Position numbers and translations under genes: made by a program. The notes beneath the pieces are model-generated. The model saw only the letters and a list, made by a program, of their open reading frames with translations. It was not told the origin of the DNA and made no database searches. This document shows positions 39,872-49,189 of a DNA stretch of 64,000 nt, piece after piece (the stretch's first letter is position 1; every line of letters begins with the position of its first letter). The stretch lies in NCBI RefSeq assembly GCF_004802635.2, contig NZ_CP046052.1, positions 496,001-560,000 of the forward strand, written 5' to 3'. This stretch comes from Methylocystis heyeri (GTDB taxonomy: Bacteria > Pseudomonadota > Alphaproteobacteria > Rhizobiales > Beijerinckiaceae).

Positions 39872-40960
39872 CTATTTAAGAGGAATCTTCGTCTGCGCTG
39901 CGAGCAGGGCGGCGAGTTGCGATTGACGCGCCGCCCCGGTCTTGGCGAAGACGGATTTGATCTGGCTGCGAATGGTTCCGACGGTCACGCCATGCCGCGC
40001 GGCGATCTCGTCCAGCGTCAGGCCCTCGGCCACGCCGCCCGCGACCCGCGCTTCAGCGGCGGTCAGGTCGAACAGGCCTTGAATCAGGGCGGCGTCGGGA
40101 GCGGACGGCGCCGCGAGCGGCGTCACCGCCAACACGCTGAACCCGCCTTCGAACAAATCGCGCGCAGTCCCCGTCGCCGGGATGAGGTGAACGACGACCG
40201 GATCGCCTGCCGCGCCTTTTACGGGAAAGGATCGCACGGAGCTTGCGGTCGGATCGTCGACTTCGGCGATGGCGCGCCGCAACAGCTCGTTGGCGGCGGG
40301 ATCGACGAGGGCGATGCGGTCTTTGGGGAGCCACATCAGATGCGAGCGCAACCCCTCGATGAGTGCATTGGCCGCGAGCACTTTGCCTGTGGCGTCGAGA
40401 ACGGCGGCGGGCAGGCCGATCATGGCGAGCGCTTCAGCGGCGGCGCGCAGCTTCTGCAGCCGCCAGCGCGCCGCGAGCAGGCCGGCGCGGGCGAGATGGG
40501 GCCGAAAAGCGTCGAGGCGGGCGAGGTCGCCGCGGGAAAAGCATTGCTGGCCGATGCGGCGGTTGACCTGCACCACGACAAAATCGCCGCTGGGCACAGG
40601 GATAGCGGTCGCCGCTGCATGGTGAAGGCCTGCCAAGGCGCCCCATTCCGCTATGAGCGGATCGGCGAGATATTCTTCTTCGGTGAACACCTCCTGCGCA
40701 TCGGCGAAACCCGCACGATTCAGCGCCAGCATGCGCGCGGTCGCTTGGGTGCGCGTGGCGCCGTCTCGCATAAACTCCTCTGCTCCGGGCGCCAGAGCGG
40801 CGGAATAGCGCCAACCTAGCCAAGCGTCGCTGCGACGCGTGAGGATGATCCCGCCGGCCCCGTCAACCGCTCCGCCGAGATCGTGCATCACCTGCGGCCA
40901 GAGGTCGGCGTCGGCCGCGGCTTCGTAGATTCGGTCGACGAGGTTTTCGAAATCGGCCAT
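39872..40960 (-). CDS. LuxR-family transcriptional regulator
   Basis: 362 residues. The C-terminal HTH (about residues 293-355) reads LTAAEARVAGGVAEGLTLDE, then IAARHGVTVGTIRSQIKSVF and TGAARQSQLAALL. The N-terminal 290 residues start LVDRIYEAAADADLWPQVMH, a conserved opening in a family of stand-alone alphaproteobacterial LuxR proteins. They include a GAF/PAS-like segment (LPAAVLDATGKVLAANALIE). The signal is unknown. It shares its layout with the protein at 41878-43023, so the two are probably paralogues. Confidence 0.83.
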   Translation of the reverse strand: MADFENLVDRIYEAAADADLWPQVMHDLGGAVDGAGGIILTRRSDAWLGWRYSAALAPGAEEFMRDGATRTQATARMLALNRAGFADAQEVFTEEEYLADPLIAEWGALAGLHHAAATAIPVPSGDFVVVQVNRRIGQQCFSRGDLARLDAFRPHLARAGLLAARWRLQKLRAAAEALAMIGLPAAVLDATGKVLAANALIEGLRSHLMWLPKDRIALVDPAANELLRRAIAEVDDPTASSVRSFPVKGAAGDPVVVHLIPATGTARDLFEGGFSVLAVTPLAAPSAPDAALIQGLFDLTAAEARVAGGVAEGLTLDEIAARHGVTVGTIRSQIKSVFAKTGAARQSQLAALLAAQTKIPLK

Positions 40961-41072
40961 GACCGCCGGGCTCGGGATGCGCTTGCTTTGGTTGTCGCAA
41001 AGTTATTCGCGTACCCCGAGCCTTCTGTCCACGAAAAGCTCTTGATCTTCTGGCATTGGCGTGTTTGCGCGG

Positions 41073-41480
41073 CTAATCCCTGTTTAGGGTCGTCGAGAAA
41101 CACCTCGCCTCGTCAGTTTTGTTCGCTTCGCGACGAGAAAAAATTACTACTCCCTCGCATTGTTTACCTTTTGGCGCGGCGCTCAAGCCGAGAAGAAGCC
41201 CGGTACAAAATATATCGGCTTCCGTAGGCGGCGCGACCATAACCTTATCGGGCGGAGGTCCGAACCAATCCCGATCCGATACGCCTTTGGGTCTGTAAAT
41301 ATGATCGGTGTCGGCTTCCGCCGAATTTGCAAGGTAAAAATAATACTCGTCGGGAAAGTCCCATTTCACGCACAATAAGGCCATGTCGACCTTGATCGTG
41401 GCAGTGACCTCGCGTAGGCGCCATCCTAAAGCGGATTTATCATCCGTTAGTCGGGCAAGTGCTTCCAGAAGCGTCAACAT
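41073..41480 (-). CDS. Hypothetical protein, GAF-like fragment
   Basis: 135 residues from the ATG at 41480. The frame stays open upstream to 41804 but that part is low in protein character. It has no membrane segment. The pattern DMALLCVKWDFPDEYYFYLA, later EGVVIFSRREANKTDEARCF, resembles the strand pattern of a GAF sensor domain without an output domain. It could be the remainder of a broken sensor protein. It sits between two paralogous LuxR-type genes, and its codon use is less GC-biased than theirs. Confidence 0.45.
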   Translation of the reverse strand: MLTLLEALARLTDDKSALGWRLREVTATIKVDMALLCVKWDFPDEYYFYLANSAEADTDHIYRPKGVSDRDWFGPPPDKVMVAPPTEADIFCTGLLLGLSAAPKGKQCEGVVIFSRREANKTDEARCFSTTLNRD

Positions 41481-41877
41481 TTTGAAGTTTCCATTGTCTG
41501 CGCCTCCTCTCGCGAGTCGGCGCCCTAAAAGCCTCAGCAATTGCGCCACTCGTAAAAAGACGCATCTCCCAAATGGGGGCACGCATGAGGATTCGCCAAT
41601 TAAGCCGGCAAAGCCTCCAGAGCGGGAGCAAACAAGAAACGCCAGTCCCGTGCATGGCGTTCTGCAAAAAGACTGGGGTCTGCTATAGTTTTTTTGAGCG
41701 AAGTGGACGCCCACTTGTGACGAAAACGCGGTCAGCCGAGGAAAGTTCAAGTCTTTCTGTTTCAACCGGACCCGGAAAGACTTCAGAGCTGGTGGAGCGC
41801 CCATGGAAGCATGTCTTGCTTTCGCGGAATGCGACCTTGGTCGGGAGGAGGGCGCAGAGGTGTGGGGGTGATGGCGG
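41481..41877. other. 397-nt gap with dispersed repeat
   Basis: There is no supported gene in this gap between the GAF-like orphan and the third LuxR-type gene. It is less GC-biased than the genes around it and contains the second copy of the dispersed repeat (41690-41736). The promoter of the plus-strand LuxR-type gene should lie in its last 150 nt. Confidence 0.4.
41690..41736 (+). repeat. Dispersed repeat, copy 2
   Basis: TTTTTTGAGCGAAGTGGACG followed by CCCACTTGTGACGAAAACGC. It aligns with the copy at 15394-15445 over the GAGCGAAGTGGA-GCC core and the AAC-CG-TCA tail. It lies in the leader between two regulator genes. Confidence 0.6.
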
Positions 41878-43023
41878 ATGGCGGCCGGTTTTGGAAAAGC
41901 GAACGATCTGTTCGTCGCGGCGGTTGAAGCGATTTACGGCGCAGCCGCACAGCCTTCCAATTGGGCGCGAGCCCTCGAGGCGGTCGCCGACGTCTTCGGC
42001 GATGTCGGAGCCAATCTGATATGGCGGCGCGACGACGGCAGTCTGGGGATCATCGTTTCGCCGTCGCTTCTTTTCTGTGCGGAAGAGTGGAACAAATGGC
42101 AGGATGCCGACATTCGCGCGCAGCGGGTGCACGATCGCAGCATCGCCGCCCAATTTGACGCGGTGACCGACCGCCATCTCGTCACCGCGCAAGAGGTCGA
42201 AGCGCACCCTTTCTACACACAGTTTTTGATCCCCAACGGTTTAGGCTGGCTCGCTTCGGCTCCGGTTTCTCCCGATCCCGCCGTCGTCGTCTGGATCAGC
42301 GTGCAACGCGCCAAAGCCAAGGCTTCCTTTTCCGACGAAGAACTGGAGATCCTCGCGCGTCTTGCCCGCCATGCCGAACAATCGCTTCGCCTCAGCGTGC
42401 GGCTGTTCGACGCCGAATTGTCCAAAGTCGGCATGGGGGAAGCCCTGGCGCGCCTCGGCATCGGCGTATTCGCGCTCGATTCGCTGAAACGCGTGGTTTT
42501 CGCCAATCCAGCCGCCGAGCGTGTCGTCGGCAAGGGCCTCGACATCGCGAATGGGCGCCTCTGCGCCGCTGCAAAGCATGAAACGACGGCTCTCAAATGC
42601 GAGATAGACCGCGTGATCCACGCGACGCCCGAACAAGTGGACGGCGCTCCCAAGCCGGTCCTGATCCATCGGGAAGAGCATGACCGACCGCTTGCCCTTT
42701 ATGTCTTGCCTGTCACGGCGCACGGTCTCGATCCTGCCGCGGCGCAATTCCTGACCCACGCCCGCGCAATTGTTCTCGTCATCGATCCGCAAGCGGATTC
42801 CCCGGCCGATCCTGCCGTGGTGCGTGATATTTTGGGGCTGACGCTCGGCGAAGCGCGCGTGGCGGCGCTGGTGGGCTTCGGGCTTACCCCGCGGGCGGCG
42901 GCGGAACAGCTCGGCATCGCCGAGGAAACGGCGCGCGTCGTCTTGAAGCGCGTTTTTGCGAAGGCGGGCGTATCGCGCCAAAGCGAGTTGTCGGCCTTGT
43001 TGACGAAACTGGTGCTTCGCTAG
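41878..43023 (+). CDS. LuxR-family transcriptional regulator
   Basis: 381 residues. It opens LFVAAVEAIYGAAAQPSNWA, parallel to the opening of the LuxR-type protein at 39872-40960, and has the same order of domains: an N-terminal sensor half, a PAS-like stretch (GIGVFALDSLKRVVFANPAA, about residue 195) and a C-terminal HTH (LTLGEARVAALVGFGLTPRA, RVVLKRVFAKAGVSRQSEL). No receiver or autoinducer domain is seen. An in-frame ATG at 41878 is used; the nearby ATG at 41871 is in another frame. A strong terminator directly follows the stop. Confidence 0.83.
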   Translation: MAAGFGKANDLFVAAVEAIYGAAAQPSNWARALEAVADVFGDVGANLIWRRDDGSLGIIVSPSLLFCAEEWNKWQDADIRAQRVHDRSIAAQFDAVTDRHLVTAQEVEAHPFYTQFLIPNGLGWLASAPVSPDPAVVVWISVQRAKAKASFSDEELEILARLARHAEQSLRLSVRLFDAELSKVGMGEALARLGIGVFALDSLKRVVFANPAAERVVGKGLDIANGRLCAAAKHETTALKCEIDRVIHATPEQVDGAPKPVLIHREEHDRPLALYVLPVTAHGLDPAAAQFLTHARAIVLVIDPQADSPADPAVVRDILGLTLGEARVAALVGFGLTPRAAAEQLGIAEETARVVLKRVFAKAGVSRQSELSALLTKLVLR

Positions 43024-43065
43024 AGTCTTTTCTGGACACATGAAAAGACTCCAGGTTTTCGTTTT
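43023..43065 (+). terminator. Intrinsic terminator after the third LuxR-type gene
   Basis: GAGTCTTTTC (43023-43032) and GAAAAGACTC (43042-43051) pair perfectly around a 9-nt loop, followed by CAGGTTTTCGTTTT. The first G belongs to the TAG stop codon. Confidence 0.8.
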
Positions 43066-43111
43066 AACGCGTTTGCCTCGCCGGTCTATTGAGGCCCGAC
43101 GAACGGGGACA

Positions 43112-43148
43112 AATGGAAAAGGTCGGCTCGCTTGCGCGGGCCGACCTT
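43112..43148 (-). terminator. Terminator-like hairpin facing the PsiF-repeat gene
   Basis: AAGGTCGGC (43119-43127) and GCCGACCTT (43140-43148) pair exactly. Read on the minus strand the stem is followed by TTCCATTTG, with the T of the stem adding to a TTTT run. It lies about 210 nt past the end of the PsiF-repeat gene. The rest of the 43052-43360 gap also has CTCCGCC/GGCGGAG (43228-43247) but no gene. Confidence 0.5.
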
Positions 43149-43360
43149 AAAGAAAAAGGACGGGCAGGCTCCTCGCCCGGCGCCAGGAAATATGTCGCCG
43201 GCTTTGGAGGCTGTTGCAACAATTGCTCTCCGCCCCTTTTGGCGGAGTTGTTCAGAACCCCGCCTGCCGGCGCGAATTTCCGGCAATGAGCCCATCGCAT
43301 GTCGCCGCGGCCTCGCCATCTCCCAAACGGGGTATGAATGGACGAATTGCCGAGGCGGGC

Positions 43361-43819
43361 TCAGCGGTTGCGCTGCTCCCTGACGCATTCGCGAACGAAG
43401 TCGCGCAGGGCCGTCTTGTCCAATCCCTTGGCGGCGCCCTGCTTCTTGCATTCCCGGCGAACGCCCTTTTGCGCTCGGCGGCCGAAGAAGCAGCGGGTCA
43501 GGAAGGACTCGCGATCCCCTCCTTTGAGGCCGCGTTCATTGGCTCTTTCCTGGCAGGCGTGACGAAATTGCCGGGCCTCGAATTTTGAAATGCGCGGCAA
43601 GGATTCCTTCGTCCTGAGGGATGCGGGCTCCGCGGGGTGGGTCTGCGTCTCGCTTTCCGAAGCGGGCGCCGCCGGCCCGCCCGGCCGGCTCGGGCTTTGC
43701 TCGGCGACTGCAGTTCCGCTCGCGACGAGGGTTGCGAGCAGGGCGGCGGCGAGGACGGATAAGGATTTGCCGCCGCGGATGGCGCAAGAAAGGTTCTCGC
43801 TTTTGCTTTCGTGATTCAT
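43361..43819 (-). CDS. Secreted protein with two PsiF-like repeats
   Basis: 152 residues from the ATG at 43819. A long N-region and hydrophobic stretch (VLAAALLATLVASGTAVA) make a signal peptide. A Pro/Glu-rich linker is followed by two repeats with the pattern F-x2-C-x6-GLKG-x2-R-x2-F-x3-C: FRHACQERANERGLKGGDRE and VRRECKKQGAAKGLDKTALR. This is the PsiF repeat, named for a phosphate-starvation-inducible E. coli protein with no known function. The pairs of Cys probably form disulfides. The protein at 52078-52314 has a single copy. Confidence 0.75.
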   Translation of the reverse strand: MNHESKSENLSCAIRGGKSLSVLAAALLATLVASGTAVAEQSPSRPGGPAAPASESETQTHPAEPASLRTKESLPRISKFEARQFRHACQERANERGLKGGDRESFLTRCFFGRRAQKGVRRECKKQGAAKGLDKTALRDFVRECVREQRNR

Positions 43820-44262
43820 TTCCAAGCCCATCGAGAATTCCACGCCCATCGAGAATGCGCAGGCAGAATAGCATGATTCCACGGCGCGAGTTTTTCGGTT
43901 GCGTGAAAATTACGCGAACTTGACGTGGCGGCGCGCTCGCGTTTCGTGCGGAGACGGCGACGCGTGGAGCCCCGGTTCGGCGCCCGCGTTAACGACTTGC
44001 GGCCCTCATTTTTAACCTTTGACGACGGCAAGCTTTTCGCCGCCGCCGTCGCCCTGCGGCAGCGGCGGCGAAAACAGACACAACACACTGAAAATATGTT
44101 ATGTACACAGATACGTAGAATTTTACCGAGTCCGGCTACCAAAAATTATACTTACCATCCTTTGGGCTAAATTCTGAACGGATTTGCGTAAAATGCCGCC
44201 AAATTACTTTCGGCGATAGCAAATCAGGGAACCTACTCTCGTCTCATCGAATGGAGACGGGA
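43820..44262. other. 440-nt intergenic region, partly AT-rich
   Basis: It lies between the divergent PsiF-repeat and transglutaminase-like genes. From about 44075 to 44200 the DNA is clearly AT-richer than its surroundings (ATATGTTATGTACACAGATA is part of it), consistent with promoter DNA. No gene or defined operator was recognised. Confidence 0.4.
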
Positions 44263-44886
44263 ATGTTCGGCATCATCACCAAGGCGGCTTTGGCCATCGC
44301 GCTCGCAGCCGCGGTATTTTTCGCCATCGAGGCCCCCGGCATCGCCGGATCGGATGTCGCGACCTTCGTGTCTGTGGGAGCGGACACCAGCGTTCCTTAT
44401 GGATGGGTGGAGTTCTGCGCGCGCTATCGCGGCGAATGCGAAGACGACGACCGCGCCGTTCAGCCGATCGAGCTGACCCCCGCGGCGATGCGCAAGATCC
44501 AGCGGATCAACGCCTGGGTGAACAAGAACATCGTCGCCGTTTCCGACCAGGATCACTGGGGCGTCGTGGATCAGTGGGATTATCCCACCGACGGCAAAGG
44601 CGATTGCGAGGATTTCGCGCTGTTGAAACGCCGCATGCTGATCGAGGAAGGTTTTCCGCGCCAGGCGCTTCTGATGACGGTGGTCAAGGAATCCAACGGC
44701 GACGGCCATGCGATCCTGACCATCAAGACCAACCGCGGCGAATTCGTGCTCGATAATCTGAGCAACGAGGTGAAGCCCTGGACCAAAGCGCCCTATCGCT
44801 TCGTCAAGCGCCAGTCCGAGACCAACCAGAACGTATGGGTGTCGATCGGCGCGCCCACGAGCGAACCGCTCTACGTGTCGAAATAA
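44263..44886 (+). CDS. Bacterial transglutaminase-like cysteine peptidase
   Basis: 207 residues. The ATG at 44263 is chosen because GGAGACGGGA lies right before it; the ATG at 44251 would contain that Shine-Dalgarno. An N-terminal signal or anchor segment is followed by VPYGWVEFCARYRGEC. The catalytic triad of the BTLCP (DUF920) family is visible: Cys in DGKGDCEDFALLKR, His in GDGHAILTI and Asp in VLDNLSNEV. Related proteins (LapG-like) cleave adhesins or other periplasmic proteins, so a surface-protein processing role is possible. A strong terminator follows. Confidence 0.88.
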   Translation: MFGIITKAALAIALAAAVFFAIEAPGIAGSDVATFVSVGADTSVPYGWVEFCARYRGECEDDDRAVQPIELTPAAMRKIQRINAWVNKNIVAVSDQDHWGVVDQWDYPTDGKGDCEDFALLKRRMLIEEGFPRQALLMTVVKESNGDGHAILTIKTNRGEFVLDNLSNEVKPWTKAPYRFVKRQSETNQNVWVSIGAPTSEPLYVSK

Positions 44887-44906
44887 CCTGTCGGAAATTG
44901 CGCGGC

Positions 44907-44954
44907 GGCGTCGCCGGAGCGGGAAGCGCTCTGGCGACGCCGAAGCTGTTTTTT
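44907..44954. terminator. Intrinsic terminator between convergent genes
   Basis: GGCGTCGCCGGAGCG (44907-44921) and CGCTCTGGCGACGCC (44927-44941) form a 15-bp stem with one wobble. Read on the plus strand, GAAGCTGTTTTTT follows. It ends the transglutaminase-like gene and may also serve the convergent carbonic anhydrase gene. Confidence 0.85.
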
Positions 44955-44969
44955 AAAGCCGGACGGAGC

Positions 44970-45503
44970 TCAAGGCTCGATGAGCTCCAGCCCCTTAGCG
45001 TAACGCCGGGCGTTTTCGACATAATGCGCAGCCGATTCGAGATTTCGCGCGGCGACGTCCGCGCCGAGTTCCCGGATCGCCTTGGCCGGCGTTCCGACGA
45101 TCAGCGAATTGTCGGGGAACTCCTTGTTTTCCGTGACCAGCGCATTGGCTCCGACGATGCAGTTGCGGCCGATCCTGGCGCCGTTGAGGATGGTTGCGCC
45201 CATGCCGATGAGGCAGTTGTCGCCGATCGTGCAGCCGTGCAGAATGACGCCATGGCCTATGGTGCAATCGGCTCCGATATCGAGCGGAAAGCCCATGTCC
45301 GTGTGAAGGATGCAGCTTTCCTGTATATTGGTCCGCGCGCCGACGGCGATCCATTCGTTGTCGCCGCGAAGCACGCAGTTGAACCAGACGTTCGCATCTT
45401 CCTCCAGCGCCACCCGGCCGATCAGCACGGCGCCGGGGGCCACCCAAAAGCGCCCGGGCGAAGGCAGACGGGGCGGGATTCCGTCGATTTTGTAAAATGG
45501 CAT
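44970..45503 (-). CDS. Gamma-carbonic anhydrase family protein
   Basis: A 177-residue left-handed beta-helix protein. The hexapeptide repeats are obvious, for example IGADCTIGHGVILHGCTIGD. Zn-ligand His residues appear in SCILHTD, IGHG and ILHGC, and RGDNEWIAVGARTNIQE is the family block with the catalytic-site Arg and Gln. Such homotrimers hydrate CO2 or are non-enzymatic acyltransferase-like relatives. The start at 45503 with GAGGCGAAAGAA before it is well supported. It is not linked to other carbon genes. Confidence 0.9.
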   Translation of the reverse strand: MPFYKIDGIPPRLPSPGRFWVAPGAVLIGRVALEEDANVWFNCVLRGDNEWIAVGARTNIQESCILHTDMGFPLDIGADCTIGHGVILHGCTIGDNCLIGMGATILNGARIGRNCIVGANALVTENKEFPDNSLIVGTPAKAIRELGADVAARNLESAAHYVENARRYAKGLELIEP

Positions 45504-45688
45504 TTCTTTCGCCTCTCGATTCGGGTCAGACCTTGCCATTTTCGCGCCGGCTGGCAAAGCCCGGTCTGGTTGGTCAAGAAAATACCCAATAGTCCCATGA
45601 CGATGTGAGAATCGTTCTAAATTGTGCGACATAGACTTTCATACTTGCTCACGGCGGCTTCGGCGGCCGCGCACTTCATGGAGGCTGA

Positions 45689-47407
45689 ATGCAAGAGCAG
45701 TTGCGGATGCTGCTGCGGACGGCGGCCCTGGCCGCCGAAGCCGTCGCCGCGCGCGCGGCCGCTCCCTATCAGGCGGCGCAGGGATTGCGAATCAAGCAGC
45801 CGACGCGGCTGCGTATTGCGCCGGACGACATCCGCACCGCGGACGCGACCGTGGCCGAGGAAATCTACAACGGGTATTTTTCCTTCGACGGCAAGGTCGT
45901 CAATGCGCGCGGCCGTTCGCCTTTCCTCCTCGATCCCCCGAGCGCGGCCTGGCGGCGCTCGCTGACCGGCTTCACATGGCTGCGGCATCTGCATGTTTCG
46001 GACATGCGTCTTGCGCGCGAAAACGCGCGCGCCCTGGTTGCGGAATTCATCGAACTCGGGCCGATTTCCCAACGCGATCCGGCGTCCGAGCCCGCCGTGG
46101 CCGCGCGGCGAACGCTCTCGTTTCTGGCTCATTCGCCGCTGCTGCTCGATGGCGCGGAGCCGGAATTCTACGACAGCTTCATGGCGGCGCTGACCCAAGC
46201 CGCGAAGTCTTTGTCCCAGGCGCTTCTTCAAGGCCGCGCGCGCGCCCACGACCGCTTTTTATGCGCTCTGGCCCTGCTGGAATTCGCCATTTGCGCCGAC
46301 GCTGACGCGCAGCTGCAGTCGCGGATAACAAGGCTTCTGATGCAGGAACTGGAGCGCCAGATCCTCGCCGACGGCGGCCATATCAGCCGAAACCCCAGGA
46401 TACTCCTGGAGCTTCTGCTCGATCTTCTGCCGCTTCGCCAGCTCTACGCCGCGCGGGGTCTCAATCCGCCGAAAGCCCTGCTCGGCGCCATAGATCGCAT
46501 GATTCCGATTCTGCGCCTGCTTCAGCACGGCGACGGTTCGCTGGCGCTGTTCAACGGAATGGACGCCACGGCGCCGGGCAAGCTCGCCGCCATCTTCATG
46601 CATGAGGCGCCAGATCCCACGCCGCTGGACGCCCTGGAATCGGGCTATCGCCGTTTATCCGCGCGGGACTCGCTGGTGATCGTCGACGCCGGAGGATCGC
46701 CGCCCAAAGAATTTTCGCGCGCGGCCCATGCCGGAGCCCTGGCTTTTGAATTCTCGCTCGGCGCGGAGCGCGTCGTGGTCAATTGCGGAAGCCCCGGCGT
46801 CCAGCATGAATTCGCGCGCGAATCCGCGCGCCTCAGCGCCGCCCACTCGACCCTTGTCCTCGATGAACGCTGCAATTGCCAAATTGCGCCTTTGTCCGAC
46901 CGGAAATCGGCGGGCTTGATCGTCGCCGGACCCGGCGAGGTGCGGGCCGAACGGCGGCGCTCGAGTTCGGGCGAAGTCCTCGAACTCGCGCATGAAGGCT
47001 ACGCCCGCCAGTTCGGCATGATTCACCAGCGCACTCTGGCCCTCACCGACGACGGCCGGCGTTTCATCGGCGAGGAGCGTCTTATCGGGACGCCCTCGCC
47101 AGCTCCTTTCTCGCCGCGCGAATTTGCGCTCCGGTTCCATCTGCATCCGGCCGTCCGGGCGGAGAAGGCGGAAGAAAGGAAAATCGTGCTCACCCTGCCC
47201 AGCGGCGCGCTCCTGTTGTTCGAGGCCTCCCATTTCTCGCCGCAGATCGAGGAGAGCCTGTTCTTCGCCGCGCATGAAGGGCCGAGAAAAACCGCTCAGA
47301 TCGTCATTTCGGGCCCGGCGTCGCAGAAAATGCGGCTACGCTGGACGTTCAGGCGGATCGAGCAATTTGAGAGAGGCGAGGAAGGGGCTCAGGTTTCGGC
47401 TCCCTGA
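45689..47407 (+). CDS. Heparinase II/III-like protein
   Basis: 572 residues with a GGAGG Shine-Dalgarno. The N-terminal 300 residues are a helical toroid (GFTWLRHLHVSDMRLARENA, LQHGDGSLALFNGMDATAPG). The C-terminal 270 residues form a beta-sheet domain with FSLGAERVVVNCGSPGVQHE and SAAHSTLVLDE, the heparinase II/III lyase fold. The alphaproteobacterial versions sit upstream of purH, as here, but their polysaccharide substrate is unknown. No signal peptide is visible. The pair of palindromes at 47481-47573 separates it from purH. Confidence 0.85.
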   Translation: MQEQLRMLLRTAALAAEAVAARAAAPYQAAQGLRIKQPTRLRIAPDDIRTADATVAEEIYNGYFSFDGKVVNARGRSPFLLDPPSAAWRRSLTGFTWLRHLHVSDMRLARENARALVAEFIELGPISQRDPASEPAVAARRTLSFLAHSPLLLDGAEPEFYDSFMAALTQAAKSLSQALLQGRARAHDRFLCALALLEFAICADADAQLQSRITRLLMQELERQILADGGHISRNPRILLELLLDLLPLRQLYAARGLNPPKALLGAIDRMIPILRLLQHGDGSLALFNGMDATAPGKLAAIFMHEAPDPTPLDALESGYRRLSARDSLVIVDAGGSPPKEFSRAAHAGALAFEFSLGAERVVVNCGSPGVQHEFARESARLSAAHSTLVLDERCNCQIAPLSDRKSAGLIVAGPGEVRAERRRSSSGEVLELAHEGYARQFGMIHQRTLALTDDGRRFIGEERLIGTPSPAPFSPREFALRFHLHPAVRAEKAEERKIVLTLPSGALLLFEASHFSPQIEESLFFAAHEGPRKTAQIVISGPASQKMRLRWTFRRIEQFERGEEGAQVSAP

Positions 47408-47480
47408 AATTCATGGTAGGGCGGTGGCCGCCGCGCCAGGGGCTCGCATCGCCGAGATTCCCCGCCGCAAGCCGCCACGA

Positions 47481-47573
47481 GAGCGTGTTCCCAAAAAGTG
47501 CGAAGCGGTTTTTGGGAACATGCTCCGTCAATGAGATTTGGAGCGCGTTCGACTGCGTTTGAACCGAACGCGC
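47481..47573. repeat. Composite palindromic repeat before purH
   Basis: Two hairpins in a row. The first pairs GAGCGTGTTCCCAAAAA (47481-47497) with TTTTTGGGAACATGCTC (47509-47525) with one wobble and the loop GTGCGAAGCGG. The second pairs GCGCGTTCG (47543-47551) with CGAACGCGC (47565-47573). The first matches a palindrome type common in intergenic DNA of Hyphomicrobiales. The second ends 23 nt before the purH start. Confidence 0.7.
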
Positions 47574-47596
47574 CGTAGCACAACCCAGGAAATCAA

Positions 47597-49189
47597 ATGC
47601 CTGTCGATCTGCGTCCCGTCGCCCGCGCTTTGCTCTCCGTTTCGGACAAGACCGGTCTTGTCGAGTTCGCCCGCGCGCTGGACGCGCAAGGGGTCGAGCT
47701 GGTTTCGACCGGCGGCACGCGCAAGGCGCTGGCGGATGCGGGGCTTGCGGTGAAAGACATCGCCGACCTGACGCATTTTCCGGAAATGATGGACGGCAGG
47801 CTGAAAACGCTGCATCCCAAGGTCCATGGCGGCCTGCTCGCGATCCGGGAAAACCCCGAGCATGAAGCCGCGATGCTGGCGCATGACATCCGCCCCATCG
47901 ACCTGCTGGTGGTCAATCTCTATCCGTTCGAGGCGACGCTGGCCAAGGGCGCTCCCTTCGAGGAATGCGTCGAGAACATAGACATAGGCGGCCCGGCCAT
48001 GATCCGGGCCGCCTCGAAGAACCACAACGACGTCGCCGTGGTGGTCGACCCGGAAGATTACGCCGCCGTCGCCGCGGAACTTGCCGCCAACAAGGGCGCG
48101 ACCACGCTCGCGACCCGCAAGAGACTGGCGCAAAAGGCCTTTGCCCGCACGGCGGCCTATGACGCCGCCATTTCCAACTGGCTGGCCGGCGAACTTCGGG
48201 AAGAAGCCCCGGCGTGGCGGGCGATCGGCGGAAAGCTGGCCCTGCCGATGCGCTATGGCGAGAACCCCCATCAGGCGGCGGGGTTCTACATCACCGGAGA
48301 CAAGCGTCCCGGCGTCGCCACCGCCCGCCAGCTGCAGGGCAAGCAGCTCTCGTACAATAATATGAACGACACCGACGCCGCCTTCGAATGCGTCGCCGAG
48401 TTCGACCCTGCGCGCACGGCGGCCGTGGCCATCATCAAGCACGCCAATCCTTGCGGCGTCGCCGAAGGAGCGACGCTCGAGGAAGCCTATGTCAAAGCCC
48501 TTCGCTGCGATCCGGTTTCGGCCTTCGGCGGCATTGTGGCCCTCAACCGGCGGCTCGATGCGGCGGCGGCGCGCAAGATCGTGGAAGTCTTCACCGAAGT
48601 CATCATCGCGCCCGACGCCGACGAGGAAGCCATCGCGCTCGTCGCCGCCAGGAAGAACCTGCGGCTCCTGCTGACCGGCGGGGCCCCCGATCCGCGCGCT
48701 CCCGGCTTGACCTTCCGCTCGGTGGCCGGCGGTTTTCTGGCGCAGAGCCGCGACAATGCGGTGGTGGACGACATGGCGTTGGGCGTCGTGACCAAACGCG
48801 CGCCGACCGAACGCGAACTGGCCGATCTCAAATTCGCCTTCCGGGTGGCCAAGCACGTCAAGTCCAACGCCATCGTCTACGCCAGGGACGGCGCCACCGT
48901 CGGCATCGGCGCAGGACAAATGTCGCGCGTGGATTCCTCCCGCATCGCCGCACATAAGGCGGGCGAGGCCGCCAAGGCCGCGGGGCTCGCCGAGAGCCTC
49001 GCCATAGGCTCGGTGGTGGCCTCGGACGCCTTTTTCCCGTTTCCCGACGGCCTGCTCGCCGCGGCGGAAGCGGGGGCGACCGCGGTCATTCAGCCGGGCG
49101 GATCGGTCAACGACAAGGATGTGATCGCCGCCGCAGACGAAGCCGGCCTCGCCATGGTCGTGACCGGCGTGCGCCACTTCAGGCATTAG
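47597..49189 (+). CDS. purH: Bifunctional AICAR formyltransferase/IMP cyclohydrolase
   Basis: A 530-residue enzyme catalysing the last two steps of IMP synthesis. The N-terminal cyclohydrolase (MGS fold) holds [34 protein letters not shown] and the [15 protein letters not shown] block. The C-terminal transformylase holds [13 protein letters not shown] (substrate loop), [20 protein letters not shown] (catalytic His) and [20 protein letters not shown]. It has an AGGAAA Shine-Dalgarno. Its stop overlaps the end of the convergent TonB receptor gene by 4 nt. Confidence 0.97.
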   Translation: MPVDLRPVARALLSVSDKTGLVEFARALDAQGVELVSTGGTRKALADAGLAVKDIADLTHFPEMMDGRLKTLHPKVHGGLLAIRENPEHEAAMLAHDIRPIDLLVVNLYPFEATLAKGAPFEECVENIDIGGPAMIRAASKNHNDVAVVVDPEDYAAVAAELAANKGATTLATRKRLAQKAFARTAAYDAAISNWLAGELREEAPAWRAIGGKLALPMRYGENPHQAAGFYITGDKRPGVATARQLQGKQLSYNNMNDTDAAFECVAEFDPARTAAVAIIKHANPCGVAEGATLEEAYVKALRCDPVSAFGGIVALNRRLDAAAARKIVEVFTEVIIAPDADEEAIALVAARKNLRLLLTGGAPDPRAPGLTFRSVAGGFLAQSRDNAVVDDMALGVVTKRAPTERELADLKFAFRVAKHVKSNAIVYARDGATVGIGAGQMSRVDSSRIAAHKAGEAAKAAGLAESLAIGSVVASDAFFPFPDGLLAAAEAGATAVIQPGGSVNDKDVIAAADEAGLAMVVTGVRHFRH

